Shown piece after piece: positions 26,399 to 36,277 of a stretch of 64,000 nt of DNA. The number at the start of each line of letters is the position of its first letter. Position 1 is the stretch's first letter. Source of the stretch: Tamlana flava (GTDB taxonomy: Bacteria > Bacteroidota > Bacteroidia > Flavobacteriales > Flavobacteriaceae); the NCBI RefSeq assembly GCF_041287255.1, contig NZ_JBGGTX010000002.1, positions 496,001 to 560,000 on the forward strand, in the 5' to 3' direction. The translations under genes and the position numbers were made by a program. The notes under the pieces are model-generated. The model was not told the origin of the DNA. It ran no database searches and worked only from the letters and a program-made list of their open reading frames with translations.

Positions 26399-29300
26399 TT
26401 AGTTTTCAACTGTTATCCATTGTCCTTTGGTTCTAACAAAATAATCGTTGTCGTACATAGCTTCAGCCTGTACACCATATAAATAATATGTTCCCAAATA
26501 GGATGCATTCAGCATCACATTAAAGGTTTTTGTACTGTGCTTTCCTTTTGCTGGTAAATCAAAATAAAAGTTTACTCTGTCGTCCCTAATATCGGTATAA
26601 TCTGCTTGACTTACAATGGTGTTGCCAAAATTGGTGAATCGGGTATTTACGATTTCCCAGCCCGATGGAAAAATTTGTGTTAAAGCCACATCTTTTGCGG
26701 GTTCATCTTTCAGATTACGTACAGTTACTTTGGCAACAAAGTCCTGACCTTGCTGCAATTTGGAGGCATTTATCTTATTGCCTTTTAGGTCAATATAACT
26801 AACAGAAACACTTAAACCACGCTGCTCATTAATTTCTTCACCAATTGGTAGTTTTCCAGAATTTAAAACGCGCACATAAACCAGATTACCGTTAGCATTT
26901 TTTATTGAAACGGAATTATTGCCATCTATAACATTTATATTGCGTTGAGCAATGGCGTTTTTAGTATGAATTGTTTCTTGTTTTCCGTTAATAGAATAAT
27001 CTACTTTTAAAGCTTTGCCACCATTGGCCTGCACCATTTTTGCCATAGCCAATAGGCCGTAGGCCGTTGTTTGAGTGCTCATCCAACGATTGCTCGATAA
27101 ATCTTTGGCAATGGATTCAGCAAGTTCGCGAACCTTTGAATTTTTGGTAAGCACCATGGTTTCTAAAGCCATGGCGAGATTTCTATCTACCGATCCAAAG
27201 GTGTAATAGCTATATTTTGAAGGCTGAAAATTGATGTTTGCGGTTTTGGAAATAGCCTCACTGGCTTCTTTTTGACCTGCCAAAGCATACGCCGCTGCCA
27301 AACGCCATTTGGCTTCATTGGAAATCTCTGAAAACTCTCTTAGTCTATTCATAGCTGCTAAATCTGGGCTTCCAGCCAAAGCCAAAGTGAACAGTCTGTA
27401 AGCTTGAGCCAAATCTGAATTATAAGTTCTATAGCTTGGTCGCCAATCTCTAGCGGCTTGCTTTTGGTAGGCTATCCAGTTACTTTTAAATGTTAATGGA
27501 AGCACAAATCCTTTCTTTTCAGCTTCAAGCATAAAATGACCTGCGTAACTGGTACCCCAATCGTTGGCTGAACTTTGCCCTATCCAATAACTAAGACCCC
27601 CGTTTGGTTTTTGAAAATGAGCCAAACGTTTGATGCCATCTTCAATATTAGACTGAATCTGTTGTTTTTTATCTGAAGTTAAATCGAAAATATCGTTCAA
27701 AAATAATTGAGGGAAGACACTAGATGTGGTTTGCTCAACGCACCCATGCGGATATTGAATAAGGTATTGCAACCTACGTGAAAAATCCATGTGCGGCAAG
27801 GTTGAAAATTCTATGGTTGCAGAATTGGTTCCCGAAACGCCAAAGGTTGAGAATTCAATGGTTTCGGAAGCATTTTCAGTAAGCGTTTTATCAATAGATT
27901 TTGAAGTTATCGGATTTGGGTTTACCACATCCAATTCTACTTTGTAAGTCGATTTTTCACCATTTCCAGAGGCAATAACTTCAACAGTATTGATGCCTTT
28001 GGCTTTACTAACGTCCAGTTCAAAATACACCATTTGCTCATCGGGTTTGGCAAAGGTTAGGGTTTTTTTGCTTTCGCCAACCACTGAAATACCATCACTC
28101 AATTTTAAGCTAATGTTCACATTTTTCACTTTAGGCTCCATAGTAAAAACTGTAACAGGGAGGGTTACTTTTTCACCGGGGCTTAATTTCCGAGGAAGCG
28201 ATGCCAATACCATTAACGGCTTTTTAACCTGAACCGATTTATCAGTACTTCCATAGGCTTGGGTTTTGGCATTTCCAGCCATGACCATGGTACGAACCGC
28301 GCCAATATAATTTGGCATTTTAATGTTGTGGGCAGCACTTTTTCCAGCGTCTAAAGTAAAGGGGCCTAAATAGGTAACCACGGGTTTAAATCGGTTGGCC
28401 TTTTTGTTTTTTCCAGCCAACGCTCTACCATCGCCACCAATGGCAAACACTTGGTCTATGCTGCCTGAATAAGCGCCGATAACATCGTCAAATACATCCC
28501 AGGTTTTTACGCCCAAAGCTTCACGTTTGTAAAATTCGTCCCAAGCATTTGGAGTTTTAAATCGGGTTAAATCCAATAAACCTTCCTCAACCATGGCGAT
28601 GGTATAGGTCATGGGTTTATTGTTTTTTTCGGAAATCTGAACCTTAAAAGTTTGTTCTGGTTTTAATATATCGGGCATTTTTAGTTCTGGGTAAAGCTTG
28701 GTATTGGGGTCTTCAACCATGATGGGGATAACACCATACAAGCGAATGGGCAAATCATTTTCAGTAACGGCATGTGGTTGCAATAATGAAATGTTTACAA
28801 ACACATTGGGCGCCATTAATGATGTGATCGGTATGTCTACTTTGGTTTCGCCTTTGATGGTTTTAACCCATTTGTAATCCAGCACTTCACTGCCGTTTTC
28901 AATGCTTACCAAGGCACGACCTTCGCTACCCGATTGGAATTTTATTTTAGCGGTTTCACCCACATTATAATGTTCTTTATCAGCTGAAAATACCAACATT
29001 TTTGCGGCTTCCTTATCGCCTGCAGGGGTGTACCAGTTTTTATAAAAATAGGCCGTTTTTCCTGTTGCGTGTCCGCTTGCTGGGTCTACAACCCTGATTA
29101 AATATCTGCCGCGTTCGTGGTTTGGAATTTTTAAATTGAAGCTTCCTTTTCCGTTGGCATCGGTAGAAACTTTGGTGTCCAAATAAGGTCTGTGGTAAGT
29201 ACTGGAAACATAACTGGATAGGTTGTCGTAAGAGGAATTCCACCACCAACGCCATTCAATTTTATACACTTTTACTTCTAGGTTGTTATACCTCACGGGT

Positions 29301-31960
29301 TTTCCGAAGGCATCAACGGTAACAACATCAAAGGTTTGGTTTTCGTCTGTAAACAAAGAACCATAAGCATTTCCTTTTGGAGATTTCAACCCAACAAACG
29401 ACTCATACGGTGCATATTTTTTGGTAAAGGTATCCATGGAGAAGTCACCTCCGTTTTCAAAAGCCCGCACCAAAAGCTGCACATTCAACATGCCTGGAGC
29501 ATTTTTCCCAACGGCAAGTTTTGTGTTGATGTTGGCCATTCCGTTTTCATCTACGTTGCCTTCAAATACATTAATTTCTTCGGTGTTATAGGTTCTTGTA
29601 GGGTCTATAAAGGTGTAATCTTTAAAGTTTTCAAACCCTGAATTTTTAGTACTGAATTTCGCCTTTACTTCAGCTTTCAAGTTTTTTCCGGGTGCTCCGT
29701 GAAGCCAATTTACTGCCAACGTTCCACTTAAAGGGGCTTTATTGGTTAACACCTCGTCTTTAAAATCCACTTTAATTTTAAGGCGATTTGGTTTAACGGT
29801 TTCAATTTTTAAGCCTTTGTAAAAGGTAGCACCGCCCACTGAAACTTTGGCATTGTAGTTTCCTGTTTTATCTTCGGAAGCAGTTGGAACGGTGAATTTG
29901 TAAAAGTTGCTAAGATTATCGGTCGTTACGCTTTTGTAAACCAATTTGCCATTGGGGCCTGTAATTTCCATTTTTACGGGATGGCCTTTGGGCAACGGAT
30001 TTGAATAATCGTTGAGCATAAAGGTAACGTGCAAGGTGTCGCCTGGCCGCCAAACACCGCGCTCGCCGTAAATGTAACCTTTAAGTCCGCGTTGTGTTTT
30101 GTTGCCCGAAACATCAAATTTGCTCAAGGACAGTGAGTTGGCGTCGGCCAATTTTACGTAAGTGAAATTATTGCCTTTTGAAACGATGGCAAAGGCGGCA
30201 TTTTTTCCTAAATCAAATAAAGTTAAACCGTCGTTATCCGTATTTCTGCTGGCCAATTCCTGTTGTTGAAAATTATAAAGTTTTACCGTGGCATTGGGTT
30301 CTGGGTTTGTGCTTAAAATATCCGTAACCGCAAAATAATACGAACCGTTGGTGCCTTGTTTTGCAATCACCCCAAGGTTGGAAGCGATTAAATTTTGGGA
30401 AACGATTTTGCGTTCATTATAATACGCTTCATGGCAAGGGTTGTTTTCTTCGCGCCAATTGTAGCTGTAGGTTTTGTAACGGTACGTCAGGTTGTCCCAA
30501 TATTCTTCTTCCCTTATATCTTCATCTTCCGTTGAGGTTTCGGTGTAATCGCCTTCATAATCTTCCTCGTAATAATCGTAGTCTTCGTTTTCTTCCGAAG
30601 ACTTGTTGGTTTTATTGGCAGCACAGTTGTAAAGCGAATAGTCTTTATTGTAACTCAATTCCACCCGATAAATTGAGCCGGCATCGGCTCGGAAAAATTT
30701 GGACAAATCGATGCTGTACGCCTTCCATTTTCCTGTGTTTTCGGCTTCGGTTTGTAGTTGAATGGTCTGTTTTGCAATGCGTCGCCCCACTTTTCTAATA
30801 TCGTAAGCGTTGTTGTTATTGAGATTTCCGTCCTGTAAAAACTTAAGGATGTTGTCTTGAAAAATCTTAATGATTCTAACATCAACAGCTTTGAGGTTTA
30901 CGGCTTCAAAATTGAATTTTAGGTCTTGTGAATTGGGCAAAATAGAGCCATTACCAATCAAACGAACTTGCGGTTTTAGCTCTTCAAAAGCAATGGTTTC
31001 AGAAAATGGGCTTTTTAGTTTATAACCTTCGGAATTGGTGATACCCGTGAACACATCCACCTGAATGTTGCCCACTAGTTTAGAGTCTGGATACACTTTT
31101 AAAACATTGCCGTCAACAATGTATTTTGGGGTTTTTACTTTTTGAAGCGTGACCAAGCCGTCAAAGTTTTGCTGTTTTTTCAAAGCATCAGAAAAGTTGA
31201 TGGATAAATATTGCTCTGGAGATTGAACTACATCAACATCCACAATGGTAAAGTTGTTTATTCCTGGAATGTTGATTGTGTTTTCGCCTTCGTTTGCAGC
31301 TTTTATAATCTTTCCGTTCCACTTTACGGTAATTTGGCTGTCGTCAATTTTTCGGTTAATACTGTCAATTTTGAATTCGAAAACTTTCGCTTTTTCATTG
31401 TATTCATTAAAAACCACGGACAGTTTTTTTCCGTCTTGTGAGGCTTCAACCATTTTTTTGGCGTTATCCAAAGATATCACATCCGAAGAACGCATCACCG
31501 CCGTTACATACTGCCAATTTTTGCTGTAAGATTGTAAATTATTGGTGATAATAGTGAAGTTGGGGGTTATGGTTTTAAACTGAAAAGTGTAGGTCTCATA
31601 GCCCTTTTCAACAGTTTTGTAAATGTCATCGAGCTTAACATAAACAGTGTATTCGGTTGCAGGTTCTAAATCTTCATCGGGCGTAAAAATTAAAGTGAGC
31701 GCATTGGCAACCGATAATTTTCCTTGAACATGAGGCTGAATTTTCAGAATATCATCACCAATAATATCACCCATTTTCCATCCTTCCACGTCTTTGGCCA
31801 AATTAATTTGAATAGGTTCAGCAACCGAAACGAAACCAGCCGTAGTATAGCCGATGTATTCCTTAAACTTAAAAACATTATCGGTTTCAACTTCTTTCTT
31901 TTTACAGGAAAAGACTAACGAAACGACGAATGCTAAAGCAAGGCATTTTTTGAATGACAT
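26399..31960 (-). CDS. Alpha-2-macroglobulin family lipoprotein (YfhM-like)
   Basis: An 1853-residue lipoprotein (MSFKKCLALAFVVSLVFS-C19). The MG1-MG2-A2M order of bacterial alpha-2-macroglobulins is seen: MG2-like region about 640-900 (YIYGERGVWRPGDTLHV), A2M domain about 1150-1350 and a terpenoid-cyclase-like thioester domain with HGCVEQTTSS. The thioester CxEQ is intact (Cys1407, Gln1410). Bacterial members trap proteases in the periplasm and guard the cell when peptidoglycan is breached, working with PBP1C. An acidic Tyr/Glu/Asp-rich insert lies near 455-485 (SEENEDYDYYEEDYEG). First gene of the unit that ends in pbpC. Confidence 0.92.
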   Translation of the reverse strand: MSFKKCLALAFVVSLVFSCKKKEVETDNVFKFKEYIGYTTAGFVSVAEPIQINLAKDVEGWKMGDIIGDDILKIQPHVQGKLSVANALTLIFTPDEDLEPATEYTVYVKLDDIYKTVEKGYETYTFQFKTITPNFTIITNNLQSYSKNWQYVTAVMRSSDVISLDNAKKMVEASQDGKKLSVVFNEYNEKAKVFEFKIDSINRKIDDSQITVKWNGKIIKAANEGENTINIPGINNFTIVDVDVVQSPEQYLSINFSDALKKQQNFDGLVTLQKVKTPKYIVDGNVLKVYPDSKLVGNIQVDVFTGITNSEGYKLKSPFSETIAFEELKPQVRLIGNGSILPNSQDLKFNFEAVNLKAVDVRIIKIFQDNILKFLQDGNLNNNNAYDIRKVGRRIAKQTIQLQTEAENTGKWKAYSIDLSKFFRADAGSIYRVELSYNKDYSLYNCAANKTNKSSEENEDYDYYEEDYEGDYTETSTEDEDIREEEYWDNLTYRYKTYSYNWREENNPCHEAYYNERKIVSQNLIASNLGVIAKQGTNGSYYFAVTDILSTNPEPNATVKLYNFQQQELASRNTDNDGLTLFDLGKNAAFAIVSKGNNFTYVKLADANSLSLSKFDVSGNKTQRGLKGYIYGERGVWRPGDTLHVTFMLNDYSNPLPKGHPVKMEITGPNGKLVYKSVTTDNLSNFYKFTVPTASEDKTGNYNAKVSVGGATFYKGLKIETVKPNRLKIKVDFKDEVLTNKAPLSGTLAVNWLHGAPGKNLKAEVKAKFSTKNSGFENFKDYTFIDPTRTYNTEEINVFEGNVDENGMANINTKLAVGKNAPGMLNVQLLVRAFENGGDFSMDTFTKKYAPYESFVGLKSPKGNAYGSLFTDENQTFDVVTVDAFGKPVRYNNLEVKVYKIEWRWWWNSSYDNLSSYVSSTYHRPYLDTKVSTDANGKGSFNLKIPNHERGRYLIRVVDPASGHATGKTAYFYKNWYTPAGDKEAAKMLVFSADKEHYNVGETAKIKFQSGSEGRALVSIENGSEVLDYKWVKTIKGETKVDIPITSLMAPNVFVNISLLQPHAVTENDLPIRLYGVIPIMVEDPNTKLYPELKMPDILKPEQTFKVQISEKNNKPMTYTIAMVEEGLLDLTRFKTPNAWDEFYKREALGVKTWDVFDDVIGAYSGSIDQVFAIGGDGRALAGKNKKANRFKPVVTYLGPFTLDAGKSAAHNIKMPNYIGAVRTMVMAGNAKTQAYGSTDKSVQVKKPLMVLASLPRKLSPGEKVTLPVTVFTMEPKVKNVNISLKLSDGISVVGESKKTLTFAKPDEQMVYFELDVSKAKGINTVEVIASGNGEKSTYKVELDVVNPNPITSKSIDKTLTENASETIEFSTFGVSGTNSATIEFSTLPHMDFSRRLQYLIQYPHGCVEQTTSSVFPQLFLNDIFDLTSDKKQQIQSNIEDGIKRLAHFQKPNGGLSYWIGQSSANDWGTSYAGHFMLEAEKKGFVLPLTFKSNWIAYQKQAARDWRPSYRTYNSDLAQAYRLFTLALAGSPDLAAMNRLREFSEISNEAKWRLAAAYALAGQKEASEAISKTANINFQPSKYSYYTFGSVDRNLAMALETMVLTKNSKVRELAESIAKDLSSNRWMSTQTTAYGLLAMAKMVQANGGKALKVDYSINGKQETIHTKNAIAQRNINVIDGNNSVSIKNANGNLVYVRVLNSGKLPIGEEINEQRGLSVSVSYIDLKGNKINASKLQQGQDFVAKVTVRNLKDEPAKDVALTQIFPSGWEIVNTRFTNFGNTIVSQADYTDIRDDRVNFYFDLPAKGKHSTKTFNVMLNASYLGTYYLYGVQAEAMYDNDYFVRTKGQWITVEN

Positions 31961-32083
31961 AGATTGATGAATTAAATTGAAAATGAACTGATGAGAGGGT
32001 GTAGGTGGATTCTCGTTAATAAATGTACGTTGAACTTTTTAAGTTTAGATGGCGACGTTTTGTTAATTTGTTCTTAAAATCGT

Positions 32084-33115
32084 TTAATTTGCAAACATCC
32101 CAATGTATAAATCGCCTTTATCATTCATGGTAGCACGAAACATGCCAGCGGTGTTAAATTCCATAACCATATTTCCAAGTTTGTCTATGGCAATTACGCC
32201 TCCATCGCCTTGGCCATCATCTAGACTAGGTAATTTATTTTGAATCACTTCTTTTGCGGCTTCGGCCAGAGACAAATTTTTGTATTCCATTAAAGCTGAA
32301 ATATCATGGGCTACCATGGCACGAATAAAATACTCGCCCCAACCTGTAGACGAAACGGCACAAGTGTTATTATTGGCATAGGTTCCTGCCCCGATAATGG
32401 GTGAATCACCAATGCGTCCCCAACGTTTGTTGGTCATGCCGCCTGTTGAAGTTCCGGCGGCCAAATTGCCATCTTTGTCCAACGCTACACAGCCCACAGT
32501 GCCAAATTTGCTGTCATTTATATTGGTGTTATAATGAGCGTTTACTTGAGCCTGTTTTACGCGTTTAAGTGCATTAAAGCTTTTTTCGGTGAAAAAATAT
32601 TTAGGGTCAACAATGGTTAACCCTTGCTCTTCAGCAAATTGTTCGGCACCACTTCCCGAAAACATGACATGAGGTGAATGTTCCATAATAGCTCTGGCTA
32701 GACTTATGGGGTTTTTTACTGTTTTTGTTCCCGCCGAAGCACCAGCGTTCAACGTTTTTCCGTCCATAATGGAAGCATCGTGTTCATTGGTTTCGGCGTT
32801 TGTAAACACGGCCCCTTTTCCAGCATTAAATAAGGATGAGTCTTCCAAAACATGAATGGTTTTTTCAACGGCATCAATACTGCTTCCACCATTTACCAAA
32901 ATGTTATAACCAACTCGAATGGCTTCTTCCAACTTCGCTCTGTAAATAGCCTCGTTCTCAGTAGACAAATGCTCTCTTAAAATAGTGCCAGCACCACCAT
33001 GAATTACAATAGAAAATTCTGCTTTTTGATTGGGTGCTTCAACAACATTTTCAACTTTCTTTTTACAAGAAGTGATTGATAGAAAAATAAATAAGAGAAA
33101 AATGGCCTTTTGCAT
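32084..33115 (-). CDS. Isoaspartyl peptidase / L-asparaginase (Ntn-hydrolase) lipoprotein
   Basis: A 343-residue asparaginase type 2 (plant/EcAIII type). It autocleaves to expose the nucleophile Thr206 in KFGTVGCVALD. Substrate-binding elements SIVIHGGAG (35-43), GAGKGAVFT-like NAGKGAVFTNAE (97-108), STGGMTNKRWGRIGDSP and GWGEYFIR are conserved. The lipobox ITS-C17 sends it to the envelope, so it may degrade isoaspartyl dipeptides or asparagine outside the cytosol. Monocistronic by position; divergent from the ALDH7 gene across 122 bp. Confidence 0.92.
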   Translation of the reverse strand: MQKAIFLLFIFLSITSCKKKVENVVEAPNQKAEFSIVIHGGAGTILREHLSTENEAIYRAKLEEAIRVGYNILVNGGSSIDAVEKTIHVLEDSSLFNAGKGAVFTNAETNEHDASIMDGKTLNAGASAGTKTVKNPISLARAIMEHSPHVMFSGSGAEQFAEEQGLTIVDPKYFFTEKSFNALKRVKQAQVNAHYNTNINDSKFGTVGCVALDKDGNLAAGTSTGGMTNKRWGRIGDSPIIGAGTYANNNTCAVSSTGWGEYFIRAMVAHDISALMEYKNLSLAEAAKEVIQNKLPSLDDGQGDGGVIAIDKLGNMVMEFNTAGMFRATMNDKGDLYIGMFAN

Positions 33116-33237
33116 AGATTCATATTGGTTTATTGACCCTAAAGATAATTGTTTTAGTGTTGATGAACTTTAATAAAAACAACTTTTTATTATTATATTC
33201 GTAAAAAATTTTAAAATTAATGAAAAATCAATAATTT

Positions 33238-34791
33238 ATGAAAATGGTAGTGACTGATTTTGGCATAGATAAAGCATTGCGAACGTTAGGGGTAAAAGCA
33301 ATAAATGAGGGAGCATCTACAGGTTCAAATTATTTTTCGAATGGGGGTATTATTGAATCCATTTCGCCGGTTGATGGAAGTTTAATTGGAAAGGTGAAAA
33401 CCACCACAAAGGAAGATTTTGAAACCGTAATGGACGTCGCAACAAAAGCTTTTAAAGTATGGCGAATAGTTCCAGCACCACAACGTGGCGAAATCGTTAG
33501 GCAATTTGGTGAAAAACTTAGGGAGAAAAAGGAAGCTTTAGGCAAATTAGTGTCCTTTGAAATGGGCAAATCATTTCAAGAAGGTTTGGGTGAGGTTCAG
33601 GAAATGATTGATATTTGTGATTTTGCCGTTGGTTTATCCAGACAGTTGCACGGATTGACCATGCACAGTGAACGCCCTGGACACCGTATGTACGAGCAAT
33701 ACCACTCGTTAGGTGTTGTGGGTATCATTTCGGCGTTTAATTTTCCCGTGGCTGTTTGGTCTTGGAATACAGCTTTGGCATGGGTTTGTGGCGATGTTAC
33801 CGTTTGGAAACCTAGTGAAAAAGTACCGCTTTGTGGCATTGCTTGCCAAAATATTGCGGCCGAAGTTTTTGCAGAAAATAACTTGCCTGAAGGCATTTCA
33901 TGTTTGATTAACGGCGATTATAAAGTTGGAGAATTTATGACGAAGGATTCCAGAATTCCATTAATTTCAGCTACAGGTTCCATAAGAATGGGGAAAATTG
34001 TGGCTCAAGAAGTGGCTTCACGTTTGGGGAAAAGTCTATTGGAATTAGGAGGAAACAACGCTATTATCGTGACTCCTGATGCCGATATAAAAATGACAGT
34101 TATTGGCGCTATTTTTGGTGCCGTTGGCACTGCAGGGCAGCGTTGTACCAGTACCCGCCGATTAATTATTCATGAAAGTATTTGTGACAAAGTAAAACTG
34201 GCCATTGTTGATGCCTATAAGCAATTGCGCATTGGAAATCCGTTGGATGAAAATAACCATATTGGCCCGCTAATCGATAAAGATGCAGTAAAGCTTTATC
34301 AACATGCTTTGAAAAAAGTTGTAGAGGAAGGTGGAAATTTAATTGTTGAAGGTGGTGTGCTTTCTGGTGAAGGGTATGAAAGCGGATGTTACGTAAAACC
34401 AGCTATTGCTGAGGCTAAACCTGATTTTGAAATCGTTCAGCACGAAACGTTTGCGCCCATTTTATATCTTTTGAAATATTCAGGTAATGTTGAAAATGCC
34501 ATTGATATTCAGAATAATGTAGTTCAAGGATTGAGTTCAGCAATTATGACCAACAATCTTCGGGAAGCCGAACAATTTTTATCGGTTGCTGGGTCAGATT
34601 GCGGTATTGCCAATGTAAATATTGGTACTTCTGGGGCTGAAATTGGAGGAGCCTTTGGTGGAGAAAAAGAAACCGGTGGTGGTCGAGAAAGTGGCAGTGA
34701 TGCTTGGAAGATTTATATGCGTCGTCAAACCAACACCATCAACTATACAAATGAATTACCTTTAGCACAGGGCATAAAGTTTGATTTGTAA
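33238..34791 (+). CDS. Aldehyde dehydrogenase, ALDH7 (alpha-aminoadipic semialdehyde) type
   Basis: A 517-residue NAD-dependent dehydrogenase that oxidises alpha-aminoadipic semialdehyde (piperideine-6-carboxylate) in lysine breakdown. Catalytic residues are Cys303 (GTAGQRCTSTRR), Glu269 (LLELGGNNAII) and Asn168 (SAFNFPVAVW). The ALDH7 features GLSRQLHGLTMHSERPGHRM and the C-terminal GGGRESGSDAWKIYMRRQ mark it apart from betaine or succinate semialdehyde enzymes. Marine bacteria also use antiquitin-type enzymes in osmotic stress. No lysine-catabolic neighbour is present. A TATATTCG box about 35 nt upstream may be part of its promoter. Confidence 0.9.
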   Translation: MKMVVTDFGIDKALRTLGVKAINEGASTGSNYFSNGGIIESISPVDGSLIGKVKTTTKEDFETVMDVATKAFKVWRIVPAPQRGEIVRQFGEKLREKKEALGKLVSFEMGKSFQEGLGEVQEMIDICDFAVGLSRQLHGLTMHSERPGHRMYEQYHSLGVVGIISAFNFPVAVWSWNTALAWVCGDVTVWKPSEKVPLCGIACQNIAAEVFAENNLPEGISCLINGDYKVGEFMTKDSRIPLISATGSIRMGKIVAQEVASRLGKSLLELGGNNAIIVTPDADIKMTVIGAIFGAVGTAGQRCTSTRRLIIHESICDKVKLAIVDAYKQLRIGNPLDENNHIGPLIDKDAVKLYQHALKKVVEEGGNLIVEGGVLSGEGYESGCYVKPAIAEAKPDFEIVQHETFAPILYLLKYSGNVENAIDIQNNVVQGLSSAIMTNNLREAEQFLSVAGSDCGIANVNIGTSGAEIGGAFGGEKETGGGRESGSDAWKIYMRRQTNTINYTNELPLAQGIKFDL

Positions 34792-34811
34792 AATCTCATC
34801 AAAATAAATTC

Positions 34812-34858
34812 AAAAAAAACCTTGACTCTTTTTCTGTTCGATTTGGAGCACAAGGTTT
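34812..34858 (-). terminator. Terminator of the AlbA_2 gene
   Basis: AAACCTTG (34817-34824) pairs with CAAGGTTT (34851-34858), extended inward by CTC/GAG. On the minus strand eight T residues follow the stem. It also sits after the convergent ALDH7 gene, where the plus-strand T-run is weak. Confidence 0.65.
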
Positions 34859-34951
34859 CGTTAAAATGATTAATAGCACAACAAAAATACAACTTTTCTT
34901 CAAAAAAAGTAACGTTTAACATTAAGCGAAAGTTAAATTTATTAACAAATG

Positions 34952-36085
34952 TTAGTTGTATTTTACCTTTCTTAAAATTCTAAGAGCTTCTTTGTAAAGG
35001 TTATAAAGTTCGTCGCTATGCGATTTTAAGTATGGTTTTGCTTCATTAAGTTTGTTCAAAGCTTCATGGAACAAGTTTAAATAACATATTAGATATGTTG
35101 ATGGAAGGTTTTTTAGGTCTATTTCTTCCCTTGGTGTAAGCGTTAGTTCTTTTTTAAGTTTTTCTAAAATGGTATTGTTGGTATTGTAAATGTGGTGCAG
35201 CACTTTTTTGTCGTATTGTGGGGCCTCAAACAATAGCTTGGTTTCAATATTATATTGAGCATTGTCTTCAAATTGAATAATGGTTTTTTCCAGGGGATAA
35301 TAATGGTACCGCTCTTGAAGTCCTAGTTTCACGTATTCAATAATTTTAAAAGTGTCATCATCAAAATTAATTGAAACTTCATCCAGCGCTGAAAAGAACA
35401 AACGTACCTGCTCGTTAACGAGTTCAATATCAACTCGCGAATAAAACACCTCGTCTTTTACTGATTTTTTTTGCCCGGCCCAACAGACTACAAAATACTC
35501 CTTGAAAACTTTATATTGGGCATTATAGTCTTTTCTGGAGTTCATAAAGTGAAACACCCCATCAAGGGTATGCTCTATATTGTTTTGAGCATTTTTTTCA
35601 ATGGCCTCAACAATTTTTGAGTTCACATCCTTTATTTCAACGTCAAAAATTTTGGGCATGCTCATGCTACCATCTCTAAAAAACACGGATCCACCATAAT
35701 ATTTCCAGATGTTTTTTCTAAGGGATGTTATTTTTTCACTGGAGCGAATGGTAACCAAACCCACAACCTTATCGTCCGGTAAATGAGGAAAAGGGATGTT
35801 TTCGTATTGAACTAGGGGTGGATTGGTTAAATAGGCATTAATGAGGTTTTGTATTTTACTATCGTCAAAAAAGTCAACACCAACGATGCTGTTGTCTGCG
35901 TCTTCAACCCCAATGACTATGTACGAGTTGTTTTTTGGATTGCTGTTAGAGAGCGCACAAATGTGCTTTAAAAATTTGGCCTTCCCTTCCTTATGGGTGA
36001 TATCTATTTTTCGCTTTTTGTCATAAAAACTATTCTCGTCGTTATGGGCCAAAAGGTGCTTTATAAGTAGGCGTTTGTTAATCAT
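34952..36085 (-). CDS. AlbA_2 (Schlafen-type) DNA-binding domain protein
   Basis: A 377-residue protein. An AlbA_2 domain covers about 8-125: KAKFLKHICALSNSNPKNNSYIVIGVED, VVGLVTI and YYGGSVFFRDGSMS are characteristic. The C-terminal two-thirds is a helical region of no known family. AlbA_2 proteins are found as putative transcription regulators and in some mobile or defence contexts; nothing nearby indicates defence here. I chose the ATG at 36085 (MINKRLLIKH); the longer frame to 36130 adds 15 non-conserved residues. Confidence 0.78.
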   Translation of the reverse strand: MINKRLLIKHLLAHNDENSFYDKKRKIDITHKEGKAKFLKHICALSNSNPKNNSYIVIGVEDADNSIVGVDFFDDSKIQNLINAYLTNPPLVQYENIPFPHLPDDKVVGLVTIRSSEKITSLRKNIWKYYGGSVFFRDGSMSMPKIFDVEIKDVNSKIVEAIEKNAQNNIEHTLDGVFHFMNSRKDYNAQYKVFKEYFVVCWAGQKKSVKDEVFYSRVDIELVNEQVRLFFSALDEVSINFDDDTFKIIEYVKLGLQERYHYYPLEKTIIQFEDNAQYNIETKLLFEAPQYDKKVLHHIYNTNNTILEKLKKELTLTPREEIDLKNLPSTYLICYLNLFHEALNKLNEAKPYLKSHSDELYNLYKEALRILRKVKYN

Positions 36086-36277
36086 ATTAGCAGGGCAAAG
36101 GGCAGTTATCCAGAAAGTTTTGTTTTTCAACTATAAAAATACTCAATTCAAATTTAAAATTATAATATTGTTATAAGTTTGGGCATCAGTTGCTTACATA
36201 AATGTTGGGTTTATGAATAATCTAAACGCCCCAAAAATGCCGTATATAAACATAAGTCGAATTAAAAATTGCATACT

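Noticed and set aside
34952..36085. AlbA_2 protein as part of a defence island
   Set aside because: Neighbours are an aldehyde dehydrogenase and a DUF4382 lipoprotein; no nuclease, methylase or other defence gene nearby.
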